A DNA stretch of 64,000 nucleotides from positions 16,537,938 through 16,601,937 of the forward strand of contig CM052358.1 of assembly GCA_028551475.1 (NCBI GenBank). The letters run 5' to 3'. This stretch comes from Casuarina equisetifolia (lineage: Eukaryota; Streptophyta; Magnoliopsida; Fagales; Casuarinaceae). The notes under the pieces are model-generated. The model worked only from the letters and a program-made list of their open reading frames with translations, ran no database searches and was not told where the DNA came from. Positions 11,385 through 23,519 of the stretch are shown one piece after another; position 1 is the stretch's first letter, and the number at the start of each line of letters is the position of its first letter. The position numbers and the translations under genes are program-made.

Positions 11385-13006
11385 AGTAAGTCTTCTTGTT
11401 TTTGTTTTGTACTTTATTGTCTCTTTTCTTTTTTTAGTCATCTTAATTAAAGAAGAATGCAAGATGAAGATTGTTTTTTTTTTTTTTCATTCTTTCCTTC
11501 CACTCCCAGATCACAATTACACCGGTAGAAGAAAGGCTGGTTGAGTTCTTTTCCAACCAAATGCTCACCTATAACGACAACATTCAACATAACTGAGAAT
11601 CAACTTAACATTGGTGAGGAGTCCAAAAAATAGGCAATTACCATTATCCCATTTCCTCACTTCTCACCCAACTTATTTGGGAAATCAAGAACTCCCTTCT
11701 CATTCTGTTCCAACGAAGATGTGTATTCCAATACCATTTCTCCATAACTACTTCTTGGAAAATAAAACTCAGCTGATTGTAGGTCTTATCTATCCTCCCA
11801 GATTAGCCAGTAAAAGCTTTACATCAGCAACACCTTGATCAGTGCCAATGAGAGTCTCTCGCTCAGGTCTACCATGTCATCCACTTTAGATCACCCTTCT
11901 CACAGAGCCTCCCCCATTGGCAATCCCTTCGATTAAATTCACCCCTCTCCATTAGCAGCTATAGAACAAAGTCATTTCCATGTCCTCAACTACATTCCTT
12001 TTTTGATTCTTCAATGCAAACTCACGAATAAATCAGCTTATACCTACCAATTTCAAGCCTCCTTTCCTGTTTTTCCTTGCCATGTGCAAGAGAAATTTCT
12101 TTGCCTGCAACAGTTCAATTCAGAGAATAGAGATGAAAAAAATAGAACAGAGAGATATAAGAAGCAAGACGAGAGAAAGGCAAGAGGACGAAAACCAGAA
12201 AGAAAAGCCATGCAACTAGAGGGAAATAAAAACAAACAATTGAGATGAAACAAGGACTTCAGATTTTTGGGTTAAAAAAGGAAAGTTCAAAGAAAAGCTG
12301 CTATCATCTAAAGCAAAAATAAGGATTTCAAACGCAATCATAGAGAAGCACAAAAATAAGAATCTTGGTGCTTACACTGATTGCCACATTGCCTACCAGA
12401 TCATGTTCCAAGGGAAACTTTCCTCCTGCAAGCCTTTACAGTGCAAGTCTATGATTCTTAGTTTCTTATGACAATCTGATTAACTTTGTCAATTCAAGTA
12501 GGTGAAAAAAGACTTTCACATTAAATGTCATCTCATTTTGGAGATAACAATGGATAAAAATCTTGTACTAAGTGATTAATTATTTCAGACAGCTATCTAA
12601 ACTGTAAATCATAATCTAGTACATAAAAGACATTGAAAGAGCAATTTAATGGCGAGAGGACTAGCTAGTTTGTTAAATGGAAAGAGTTCGTCATTGGAAT
12701 AGCTAATATTAAGTTAAATTCAGAATATACAGAATTACCAGGGAGATGATGGGACTCCAATCCCAACAGAAATACTATATGATTAGTAAAAAATGGTTCT
12801 ACCAGTCATCTACTAAGTATCATGAGTCTGAGAGAAAAAAAATAATTCTATGAAGAACAAAACAATCTTTTAAGATGCTTTGTTGACAAATCTTTTAAGA
12901 TGATTAGCAAAAAACTCATTCTACCACATGCTTTCAGAGGATGGAGACCTTAGACATGCTAAAAATTTGGTAGTATAGAAGACAGATGCATGAGCAATTT
13001 GCAGTA
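11385..13006. other. Spacer left of the MOC1 copy B 3' end
   Basis: Low-complexity, AT-rich sequence with short unrelated open frames. The part nearest 13000 is the 3' flank of MOC1 copy B and may belong to the segmental duplication, whose matching portion in copy A lies outside the window. Confidence 0.5.
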
Positions 13007-16000
13007 TTAAGGCACCAACTCCTCCAAAATGCGTGTTGGATTTAACTTCTTGAGGCCCTTGCCGTAGGCAGCAGTAAGCAAAGCCTCAGACCTTCCTACA
13101 ATTTCAGGAAATCAATCAGCAACATTAGCAAATGCAAACCAATCAATTATGTGTGACTAGAACAGATAGACACTCAATAATTTGAAGAGATGACAATAAC
13201 ACTTTTGTCTTCTAGAACAGGGCAACCACTTGGTTTTGAAGTCCATAAAGGTGACATTTATTCTGAGAACCAAGTGTAGGTTAAGGTCCCACCATTAGTA
13301 TAGAACTCCAACAGAACAATAGTATGAGATGCCTGTGACCGTAGAATTAGTTTATTGTGTTCTTAGACATGTTATCCATGCCAAAATGGTTGCTTTCGCC
13401 TCTGCTAAATACCTTAAGGGGTTAGTTCTTGGTGGTTTTAGTGCAGATGCAGAAAGCAAAATTAATTTTTAGAAAGTTCCTATACAGTTTTGAGAAATGT
13501 ATGGAGGAACAAAAATAATTTGTTAGCAAAAGGAAATGCATTTTATGGAGAAAGATTGTTGAGAACAGTAGAGCACTAGCTCAAATGAGCTTTTTAAGAG
13601 TGTTATCTCCTCTGCTTCTGCTCTGAAATGTTTAGAATCCCTATGCTGGTGAATTAAATATCATTCTTTTCAAAGGGCATAATAATGGTAAACTCCAACG
13701 CAACACACCATCCAAATTGTATGGCTTAAGTTCCATTTATCCAGTCATACCATACATAAAAGAAGTTTCTATATTGATAAGGAAGACAGTACGCTACCAT
13801 GATCCTTCTTTCTTTTTAGAAGGGGACTCAATGATGGAAATAATGTAGATGCAACCCTCCAGCTGTCATTTGGTTAAAACCAAAATCAAACGTCTATATT
13901 GAGTGAAAGGAATCAGATAACGTCATACCTGATGCAACTAACATGACCAAACATTTTAAAACAAAAGAAAATGAGAGCATAAAGTAATTGGAAGTTATAT
14001 CTGAAGCAAATAAAGATAGTTTTTGACGACTCAAGACACCTGGACTAATTTACACAATGATATATAAACCAACTCCATTTCAAGTAATTGCATCAGATAA
14101 CAATGACGCTAGAGTTATAGCTAGGACCAAATCAACCTTTGAAGAGCTCCTTTTGGAGAGTTCAAACTCTTTTTTCCGAACCATTGATGGAACTAGCACA
14201 ACAGAAAACCCGAAGGCAACTAACATCCCAATCCATAGGCCATACCCAAATCCCCTACTCCACCGTCCCTTCATTCACAAAAGGAGAACACTCTTAAGCT
14301 TTAAGTATAAAATTTGGTATTACATGCTGATATTAAATATTGGCAAAGGTAAGGAGATGACTTTTAAAGAATCTGACGTTCTAGACAACATTAATCAACC
14401 AGGACCAGTTCAATAACTTGCAACACCACTATGCAGGAAAAGGGGAAAAACACTTTTTTGAAATAGATAAGTACTAGTTCCTTGAATATTAATTTCCTGT
14501 ATAGGCAAGTACTAGTCTCTTGAAGAAAAAAGGGGGCTTGTAGGATTGCCTATTTGTAATAAATTAAGCAGCTTATAGGAAAGATTGGACACATCTGAAT
14601 CTACTTTGAGATAATAATAAGACCAAAAGTGAAATTGGATTTCTCCAGTTCCATAATTTTAAGGTTTTTATTAACTACCTCTGAAATTTCTAAATAATCT
14701 CAACCTCTATAGTCCTTGCATCCATAGAATACTCATATTATTAAGAAAAATATTTCCATTTTCAAAAGTGAGATGTCAATGCTATAGCAATATTGGAATA
14801 TAGTCAGGAATGTTATGCTTTAGACAGCTCAGGAATGGAGAGAGAAGCCCAGTCACTTATGGAGCAGTGGGTGGAATAGATCGGTGACCAGAAGACAGTT
14901 TGAATAACCATGTCTGTGACACTCTTCTATTCTAAGCACTAGGTTAAGTCTACCCATAGTTAATTCTAAATGGTACTTTTCAGAGTGTTATCTGAAAAGT
15001 ACCAAGAAGGAATGACAGGTAAGTGTGGAGTTAACATCCTTAAATTAGGTTCCACTAGTATAGTAATGAGTTAAATCAAAAGTGGAACTTTCTCTCTTCC
15101 TTTCCACTGCCTTTACCCGTGAGTGCGATAGAATTAGCTTGTTTCTGTGGGACAAAGGATCGGCAAGGTTCTAAAGCACTGTTATGTGAAAGGACACCAC
15201 ATATGAAATTGCTAGAGTTCCAAGAACAAACAACAGCAGAAACAATGATAAGGTGCAAAGTGGTTGAAAGCATATGATAAAGTCCCTCCAATGGAAGGGG
15301 GCAAAAGCGAAACCTGTTTTCCATCCTGTTTCCAATTTCTTAGTCTATACACAAGGGGACAGAGAGAGAGATTAAAGCACAAGGAAGAAAGAGAAATAAG
15401 GAAATATTGATACCAAGGGAAGCATCAAGGCTGTGAAGCAACTGAATGATAGACTTGGCATCTAAGCATCATCGAACTTTTTTCCCAATCAGCACTCGCA
15501 AGTGTGGAGAGTTAAATACCTGTAGCATTACACCTATGATAATTTTAATAAATCATACATTTAAGTCTGAGAAACTTTAGGTCCACTTCTCCAATAAGCA
15601 GTATTATGGAACAAGAACAAAAAGAAATAAAACACCAAAAGATAATGGGTAGAACCTCCTCTCATGCAAAACTACAACTGTTACGTCAGAACATGCCACT
15701 GGAGACAAAGAAAATAAAGCCGTAAAAGGCATGGAAAGTTAGAACAGGGGTTTTGTTCCCTCTTTTAGCATTTAAGACATCCTCGTTGATGGTGTGAGAT
15801 CATTCACCCAGATGCGATTAGATGTTCCTTTCTGTTTCAGCAAGTAATAGTTTCATGGCAGAAAAAGAGACAAAGCCAAACACACTGGAGTAAAACAGTA
15901 AAACTGGAAGCAGGTGCACGAAAAACAGTTACAAAAATGTGTCCAAAGGCACTCATCCAATCATATAATGATTTAATGAATAGGGAGTTAAAGCAAATTC

Positions 16001-17310
16001 TGATCAATTAAAAGTCTGATTATTGCACTCTTGCCACATAGTTCATGTGATGCAAGCCGGTATTTTACACCAAAGTCTTGGAGCTACTGTAGCCACCAAC
16101 CTCCCTTTCAACTTGCAAGCATCTCTATTATTGCTTAGCAAATCACCCAATTTATAAACGGGGATAGCGCTACTGAACATTTTGCCCTTTATGAAATGTA
16201 CTAAAGAAAAAGAAAAAGAAAAAGAAAAAAAGTCTCCACGCACAGCTTAAAGTGATGCTCAAAAATCTGTAATTCCAATTTAGGAAAAGAAAGGAAAAAG
16301 AAACCTACAGTGATTCAGCCTACAAGTCTCTACTTCTATGGTCGCAAAATTTTGCTGTGTTCAAAATAAACACATAAAATGCCAAGAGCTGGCTCCCTAC
16401 CAGGCTCCCTACCAGGCAAGTAAACTCGTAGCCAGGTTAAGCCAAGTAGTGATGGCTGGTCAAACCGGGTCATTATTGTGTGACTGATTTTGAGCCCCTC
16501 AAATGTCTAGAATTTCTTTCTCACACAATTCATAACATTCCAAAATACGGTGAACTGTCCACAAATGCAAAGTTATCCCTACAAATGCAAAACTATGGTA
16601 TAACAGGCCAACACAAAGGCCTGAGAAAATAATAATTGAAAATCTTAGGTCTGCCACAGAACCAGTCAAGAGACACATTTCTCATCAAACTATCTTCAGC
16701 AACCCGCAAGTCATAGTCCAAATTCACGTTATTGTAGCATATCCCACCATGTCAAGTTAACATGTTTGGTCTACCTAAATTCTGTATTACAACACAAGCA
16801 TGCGTTGTCATCAAGGACGAAATCAGTTTGACATCAACATTAAACATCATGCACGATGTACATACCTGCCCAGAGACGAAAGACACATATCTTAAACTGT
16901 TTCGAAGAAAAATATTATTTAAGAAACTCTGAAAATTGAAGGCAACCCAATTGTTTACCTGAGCAGAAGAATTGGAATCGACGCTTTTCAAGAGCGCCAA
17001 ATGCGCCATTAACATCTGGGTCGATGCCCAACACCCAATCCAAAGCAGCATTAGTCCCATTGCCTGACTCGCGCGGAGAAGGGCAGGTGAGGGAATCCAA
17101 CCAGCCCTTCTTGACCTGGCCATCGGTGGGCTTAAAAACCCTCTCTTAACGCTCCTAGGTGAAAGAACGATTTTTGGTTTCCTAGGAGAAAGAACAGGAG
17201 GTTGCTCTGAACCGTGTGGAACCAGAGAAGAGTTACAGAAGATAGCTTTGAGTTTAAAGGAGGAAAAAGGTGGCTTCTGGTGTGCTCTGATTGGAAGGCT
17301 CCTATTCCAT
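13007..17310 (-). pseudogene. MOC1: MOC1-like chloroplast Holliday-junction resolvase, copy B (pseudogene)
   Basis: Same gene as copy A, here with its final exon. Exon 1 about 17310-16959, exon 2 15519-15414, exon 3 reduced to a stub at 15329-15314, exon 4 14268-14137, exon 5 13870-13798, exon 6 13095-13007 (EALLTAAYGKGLKKLNP, stop at 13009-13007). Lesions differ from copy A: the presumed start ATG reads ATA, exon 1 has a frameshift near 17145 and an extra T after GIDPDVNGA, exon 2 has TGA one codon later than in copy A, most of exon 3 with the catalytic Glu is deleted, exon 4 has lost the first Trp of the WWSGG motif (GRWSRGF), and the AG acceptor before exon 5 is gone. Exon 6 is clean. It cannot make a working resolvase. 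Confidence 0.85.
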
Positions 17311-18437
17311 CAAAAACCCCAGAGAGAGAGAGAGAGAGTTCACGGCGTTCTTGAGTTAGGGGATAACGTACTGACATGCAGGCGGTATCTTTGAATTCTG
17401 ATTATCTTCAGAAATGAAAATAGGAAAAAAAAATTGTTAAAAACGTAATTCAAAGTTTCCATATCTCTAAATTTAATCAAAGGATCACCAAGAGACACAA
17501 ATTTTAAAGAAAACTATTATCTTATTGTTTCAGAAAATTATTCTAATTACAACCAAAAAAGGTTTAAAAGAAAAAAAAATAAAAGCAAAGTAAAGGTCTA
17601 TTAGGAGAATTAGTTAAAAAGGAGTCTACAAGTATTTGATGCAGTTAAAAACAAGTGTTGTTTATGACTTTTTAGTATTAAGTCAATACGTGGTGTGTGT
17701 GTGTTAAAAAAAATGTTGAAAGGGAAAGATAAAAATGAAGGAATTGGCAATTTCTATATGATAATAATATTAAATCAAAGTTGCAAAAAAGACAAAAATT
17801 GATGCACTTTAATCTACCAGGATTGATTATTTCAAAGATGACTTGGGTTGATTATTTTTTCTATTCATTTCTAGTAATTCCATTTCTTGTAGGCTTGTGC
17901 TTGTGCTGGGGACCTTATACTTGTCTCTTTTTTTTTTTTTTATCTTTTTTTTCTCTCCTTTGCCTTTTCATTCTAGATAAGATATTAGAATTTCCTTGAC
18001 CAACAATAGGGAAAAAGGAAAAAGAAAAAAGAAAAATAATAACCTTGTTAATGGTTGGGTAGGTTCATGACATGCTTATATTCAAGTAAATCACTTTGGC
18101 ACCTAATTGAAATGAGTTTTCCACATTTTCATGGTGCAAAAGATGCTTAATGGCTTAGCATTGCCTTCTTCTAAAAGGGATATAGTCGTTGTGTCGAGGA
18201 TGATGCTTTGATGATCACCCATGGAGCCATTTGATGAAATTGTTTGATTAATAAGAGAATATATGAGTAAGATTTGATTGAATTTCTTAAGTTTGATATT
18301 TTGATACTTCCTCCAAGATTGCATCCCATCAAGAGCATTAATGAAGAGGTCAGCTAGCTAATCAACCATAATTGGACAAATTCAAGGTTGTCGAGCCATT
18401 CCAAATGGAGCCAACGGTGTACGTAAGGAGCTCTCAT
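13573..18437. repeat. Segmental duplication, copy B
   Basis: Second copy of 1-7676 in the same orientation. Because copy A is cut by the window start, this copy probably extends further left: the last MOC1 exon lies at 13007-13095, outside the part that can be aligned to copy A. It lacks both solo LTRs of copy A and has only one version of the AT-rich block that is duplicated at 6484-7412. Confidence 0.9.
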
Positions 18438-21400
18438 ATACATCAAAATACCTTTTTCACTCAAAGAACCAGAGTTTTCTAATCATGTCTTTGTGATATC
18501 AAATATTCAAGTTGTTTCCAATTTGTAAGAAATGGTTTTTTGAATAATTTACTAGTTGTGTCATAGTGTTAAAGACATGATCATAATTCTCATTGCACTA
18601 TCATACTTTAATACAATGGACTTGCAAAAATGTCTCCTTAGTTTATTTCCACTTATAAGATTTCTAGAATTATGCTTATATATTGCTTAATACCCCAAAC
18701 TACCTTACATAAGATGAATGGGATTGCAAAAATATCTTATACTATTTTGTTGTCCATTTTTGAGAAGGTCATGAATATAATTCATCCAACACATTGCAAG
18801 CATATATTTTGTATATAATTATGTAGGAAAATCGTTGAACCTACACATATCAATTGATTACTTATATTCGAGAGATGGTTCTTTGATCAACTTCTAACTC
18901 AAAATTTGGTCTTACTATTTCTCAAAAAAATTGAACTCACTTTTAGATTCAAAACTATTTTTCTTTCAACTTTAAATCTTTCTTTGTGAGGAGTTCATGA
19001 ATTGTTTTCATGATGATTACTAAAATGGCAGCTTGAGATTACAATTCTGTTGTTCTTTCTTAAGGTGAAGAACATTTTGAGCACCATGATAGTTGAAGTT
19101 TCGTACAAGAAAACCAAACTTTCTAGATGTCAAACTGGCCATTTCCAAACACTCATAAAAACCCCACTAACCACAAAAGAAATTAGTCTTTCAAAACACC
19201 AATTGGAGAGATAACTTTGAATCATTTTTTAGAAACTAAATAAAGTAACACAGTTGTTGTGTGCTTGCCTTTCTCTAGTTTCTTTATTTAACATACTTAT
19301 AGGTGGAGTTTGCATCATTTTATGTACTTATCTACTTGATAATTGATCTATACTATTATTGACGTATACTTTAATCTCCCTATGGAAGGTGTACTATGCT
19401 ATGCTACATTTAACTTGTACTTTTATGCATATTGAAGGTTTTTATTGCATACTCTATGTGGAAATTTTTTGTAATGGATCCTTGTTAGGAACATTTTATT
19501 AAGAATTGAGTCCATGGCTAATCCAAATCCACTTTTCTGTGTAGGAAAGTTGATGCTCACTTTTACAAACTTTTCAAACTGATTGACTAGTAAATTCTTT
19601 TAAAGAGCTTATGAGGCTCTTTCAAAATAATTTTAAGCCTTTCATGCTTCCCTTTCAAAAAATTTTATACCTAAAAGTTTAGGGAAGTTCACACAACTTA
19701 TAACTTTGAATAAAGGGGAGTTATTTCTTTGGAAAATGCTTGACATACTAATATTTTTTATGATTACCTCCCATTGAGGATGCTCTAATAACTCTTAAGT
19801 CTAATTAGTTCTCCTTTCTTAGCAAAATTTAAGTACTATCCATCAAGCCTTCGCTCTTATATTATTTGTAAGGAAGTATTATTTATGCTAAAAATAACAT
19901 ACATTTCCATGAACTTATGATGTTTACCATTTTACCTTGAAGGGGAGTTTATTTTCTATGCATAATTTTCATGTTGAGTGCTCATTATTATAACTATTGC
20001 ACGTCATTATATGCTTAAATGATCTTTTACCACATGTTGCATTACTCTTTTTTGGTAGTAGTACTATTTGAAATTGACATGCCATCTCCTTCAACCCCGT
20101 GCTATGTACTATCCCTAGTACCTTTTGCATAATTTTAAGCTTCATTCTCATGAGTAATACGAAAGATTCATGCTTGTCTACCACATCCTTATAGGGAGTC
20201 TACCATTTTTTTATGTTGATGATGAAAAAGGAGTAGAGATTTGGAAGAAGTTTAAAGGAGTTTAGTATGGGAACAATATCTTTAAATAAAGGAGAAGTGT
20301 TTTAATGGGGACTTTATACAATGTGACTTTGTGCTAATGATATAAACCTATGTTCCTATTATATGTTCCCATTGCATTTTTTTCATCATTATCCAAAAAA
20401 GAAAAAGAAAAAAAGAAAATGGGTCTTGTTGAGTTAAGTAAACTAATATTTATGATGATGATTGTTAATATTATGCTTATCTCCATGATCATACACTTAT
20501 AATCCTTAATATTTCTCTTGGTGTTAAAACTCATATTTCCATAGAAACATTACAATAATGTTTTCATGGAGATTGATGTCTTACAAGCCTAGACAACATA
20601 GATGGCAGATTGTTGAAGAAGAGACATTAAAGCTATTGTCCACAAGAAAGGTTGAAAATGAGTTTAAAAGTGAGAGAATTTTTCTAGTTCATTCACACAT
20701 AAGAGAATCTAAAGAAAACTCCAAGCTTCCATAAGAAATTTGTTTATGGTTTACGTTCCTATACAATTCTAACAAATTATCTTACTTTGTATTACTAATT
20801 GATGTTCGATTGTCTGTTATTATTTGATTCAAAGTTTATTGCTAGATCCCTAGAATGTAAACCTGTTATCATTTGGGAATTTTCTATTTGAGACTTAATT
20901 GAGCCTTGATTCATTGATTTATTATAAGGTTGACACTATATTGTACCTTAAACTTGGTAAATAGTACTTAAAATTGCAAACCTATTCCAATTCTCATAAA
21001 TTTAATATGCACTAACATTCATATGTCATTATTGAACTTCCAGCTTAATACTATTTCCAAATCTATTGATAAATTCTGATTCACGTAATTCCTTGTTGTG
21101 ATAGTATATTGAATCTTTCTATTAACATGTCACGTGAAATGTAATATTAATTGGTTGAAATTTTTCAATAAGTGTGTAGTAGAAAAAAGTAGTAGGAAGA
21201 TTTAAAAATTAGAATAAGAAACCTAATCATCATCCTCCTGCCCTCCCCCCTCTTAGATTTCCTTTAGAGATCTGATGATGTTCAACACTAAAACCTTAAA
21301 CAAGTGTTTAGACTCATTTTGATATGAGAGAAGTACATGCATTTGGTGAAAAACAAGGATAATAAGTTAGTGCTAGAAGGTGAGATGGGATTTCCTACAA

Positions 21401-21480
21401 GAGCTAACCAACACCATCATTCATGACCAGGATAATGGAGAATAGAGATAGAATTCTAAGGCTTTGACCATTAGTATAAC
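18438..21480. other. AT-rich spacer with possible remains of a Copia 3' region
   Basis: Three kilobases without a coding signal. Several AAGGGGAGT-type purine words recur (near 19714, 19940, 20228, 20290), and 20214-20236 reads TGTTGATGATGAAAAAGGAG. Repeated purine tracts with a TGATGA prefix resemble the long 3' untranslated part of SIRE/Maximus-type Copia elements. No LTR boundary or domain could be fixed, so this is only a suggestion. Confidence 0.3.
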
Positions 21481-22111
21481 CATGAGAATCCTCACTAGGT
21501 GCGTCACGATTGCTTAGATGCGAGCTAAGTTAAAGCAAGGATTATGTTATTACTGCGATGAGAAATGGTTTAAGGGACATGAGTCCAAGGCAACATAAAT
21601 ATTTATGATGATGGAGGTGGGTTAACAAGATACTAGGACCATCAAAGAGTTTGAATCATGCACTGGGATACAAAGATTTCAAATTAACCCTTAATGATGA
21701 CAATTATTTGAAAAGGTGGGGAATGTTAGGACTAGGCCTAGTTTGATATTAATTAAAGGAAAAGATTACTTAAATAACCTAAGGCAACAAACTAAGGGCT
21801 TATATAAGGCATTCTCAACCTTTAGAAGAGGGCACACCATCAAAGAAAATCTTATTTATCTTTGGTAGGTCTTATTAGCCTTAGCTTTCTTATGCCTTAC
21901 TATAGGAATAATTTATTAGTAGCCTCATAGTTTCATATTGTTTACTAATTTGATTAATGTTTATTGTTGGAATTGGTTTGAATTGTTGGTTTTTTGGTTA
22001 TTGTTATTGTTGAATTGAATTGAATGGAATTGAAATTAATAAACAAATCATTCTTCCTTTGTGATTCTTGTATTTTGTGATTGTGTGTTTGTATAGGCTT
22101 AGGTCCTAACA
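21481..22111 (+). mobile_element. Internally deleted Gypsy (chromovirus-like) remnant
   Basis: Holds a gag zinc-knuckle relic reading GLCYYCDEKWFKGHESKA (about 21538-21591), the same signature as the gag of Gypsy-3, with the last Cys replaced by Ser. Only about 130 bases later comes a purine tract (AAAAGGTGGGGAA) directly before an LTR, so protease, RT, RNase H and integrase are all missing. The arrangement TTATTTGAAAAGGTGGGG then TGTTAGGAC mirrors the 3' end of Gypsy-3 at 61741-61770. Confidence 0.7.
21724..22111 (+). repeat. LTR of the Gypsy remnant
   Basis: 388-bp block with inverted tips TGTTAGGAC and GTCCTAACA, preceded by a polypurine tract. It contains AGGGCTTATATAAGGC near 21796, a likely TATA box. 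No second copy and no target duplication could be found, consistent with a 3' LTR left after deletion of the rest. Confidence 0.7.
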
Positions 22112-23519
22112 TTGAATTAGTTTTAGCTTGCCTAAGCAAGTTTTTAAATCCTAAATGCAAATAAACCTAAATTAAGTTGTTGTTTTAGAATATGACTAGT
22201 GTATAAATTGTTTGCACAACTATTATCAATCAAACACCATAAATGTACATATATAATTGTTGTATGAAACATAACATAAATTGTACCATACCCATTTTCT
22301 CAAAGTTTTTAGTACATAAATAGAGCTTGCAAGTAAAACAAGTTTAGCTTCATATTGTATATAATATAAGAATTGAAAATATGACCTTGATCATTATTGT
22401 AAAATTTAAAAGTGTCATGAAGTAGAAGGGAAAAAGAAAAGCGAGAGATCTTGTGAATTTTTTTTTCTTATATTCAATTGAGTAGTAAACCTAGCTTGTA
22501 CATAAGTCCTATATATAGTACAACAATTGAACAATTAAAGAGAAAATATACAAAATAAAATAACTTCCTATTTGTCAATACTACAATTTCCTAAAAGGAT
22601 GATTCTACCAATCAACCAATGTTATCATAAGGTAATAATCAAGAGAGAATATATTGTATCTTAATAAAAGACTATAAATTGAGAGAGATGAACACAATAT
22701 TTTAAGATGGTTTAATCTAACAAATTAGTTTCTTTCATCCATTGTCTTGTAATACATTTGTTAAAGCTTTTCTTTCTTTCAATTTGAACTGCATTCTCCT
22801 TGCAAGAGGTTTTCTATCTCTTACAACTCGTCTCTTTAAACCAAGAGGGAGACTCACTTCATGATTAGGCTACGCGTCTTAAAAATCTAGATTTGGGTTT
22901 TTAGGTAAATCCCAAGAAAATGAGTGTAAGGGCTTTCTTTTTAGAAATCCTAGTTGTACATAGGTAAAATCAAGTTTTGGCTATGAAGTATCTCAAAATT
23001 CCATATTAAATCATTAATTATATCTAAATTTAGATAGTTAAAGAAATAATCTAAGTTGTGAATATTTTTTTTAAGGATTAAATATCACTATAAAAGAATT
23101 ACAAATTGTTTAATTACAAATTTTATTATTTAAACTCAAAAACTACATTAGACAAATTTTAAAACTCTCTTACAAGAATTTATTATAATTTATAAGTATT
23201 ATTTTATTGATAAATAAAAATTTTCCACTTACGTCCTTTTTAATTTGAGCAATAATGGTTGATTTCAGCAATAAGTCGTGCATAGTTCTATATATTTAAT
23301 TTGTATATGTTAGTTTCAACATTGACAAGAAGCCCGAGAGATACATTTTTGGGACCAGCCAATTCATTGTGCATTATAATGACTGGAGTTCAATCTGTGA
23401 AGTCCTTAGGCCGCAACACGAGTCCATGGTGAATTTTTTGGAAGCCCAAACCTAATTCAACGCCCAAATCAAGAAGAGTACGATAAACCCTTCGGGTTGA
23501 AACAAGACTGTTGTAAAAC
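22112..23519. other. Spacer and 5' flank of the methyltransferase gene
   Basis: AT-rich sequence without coding signal. A block near 22690-22900 looks like repeat-derived DNA but no element structure could be set. A TATATATTTAA word near 23290 could serve the downstream gene, which starts at 23520; the distance is long and the support weak. Confidence 0.4.
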
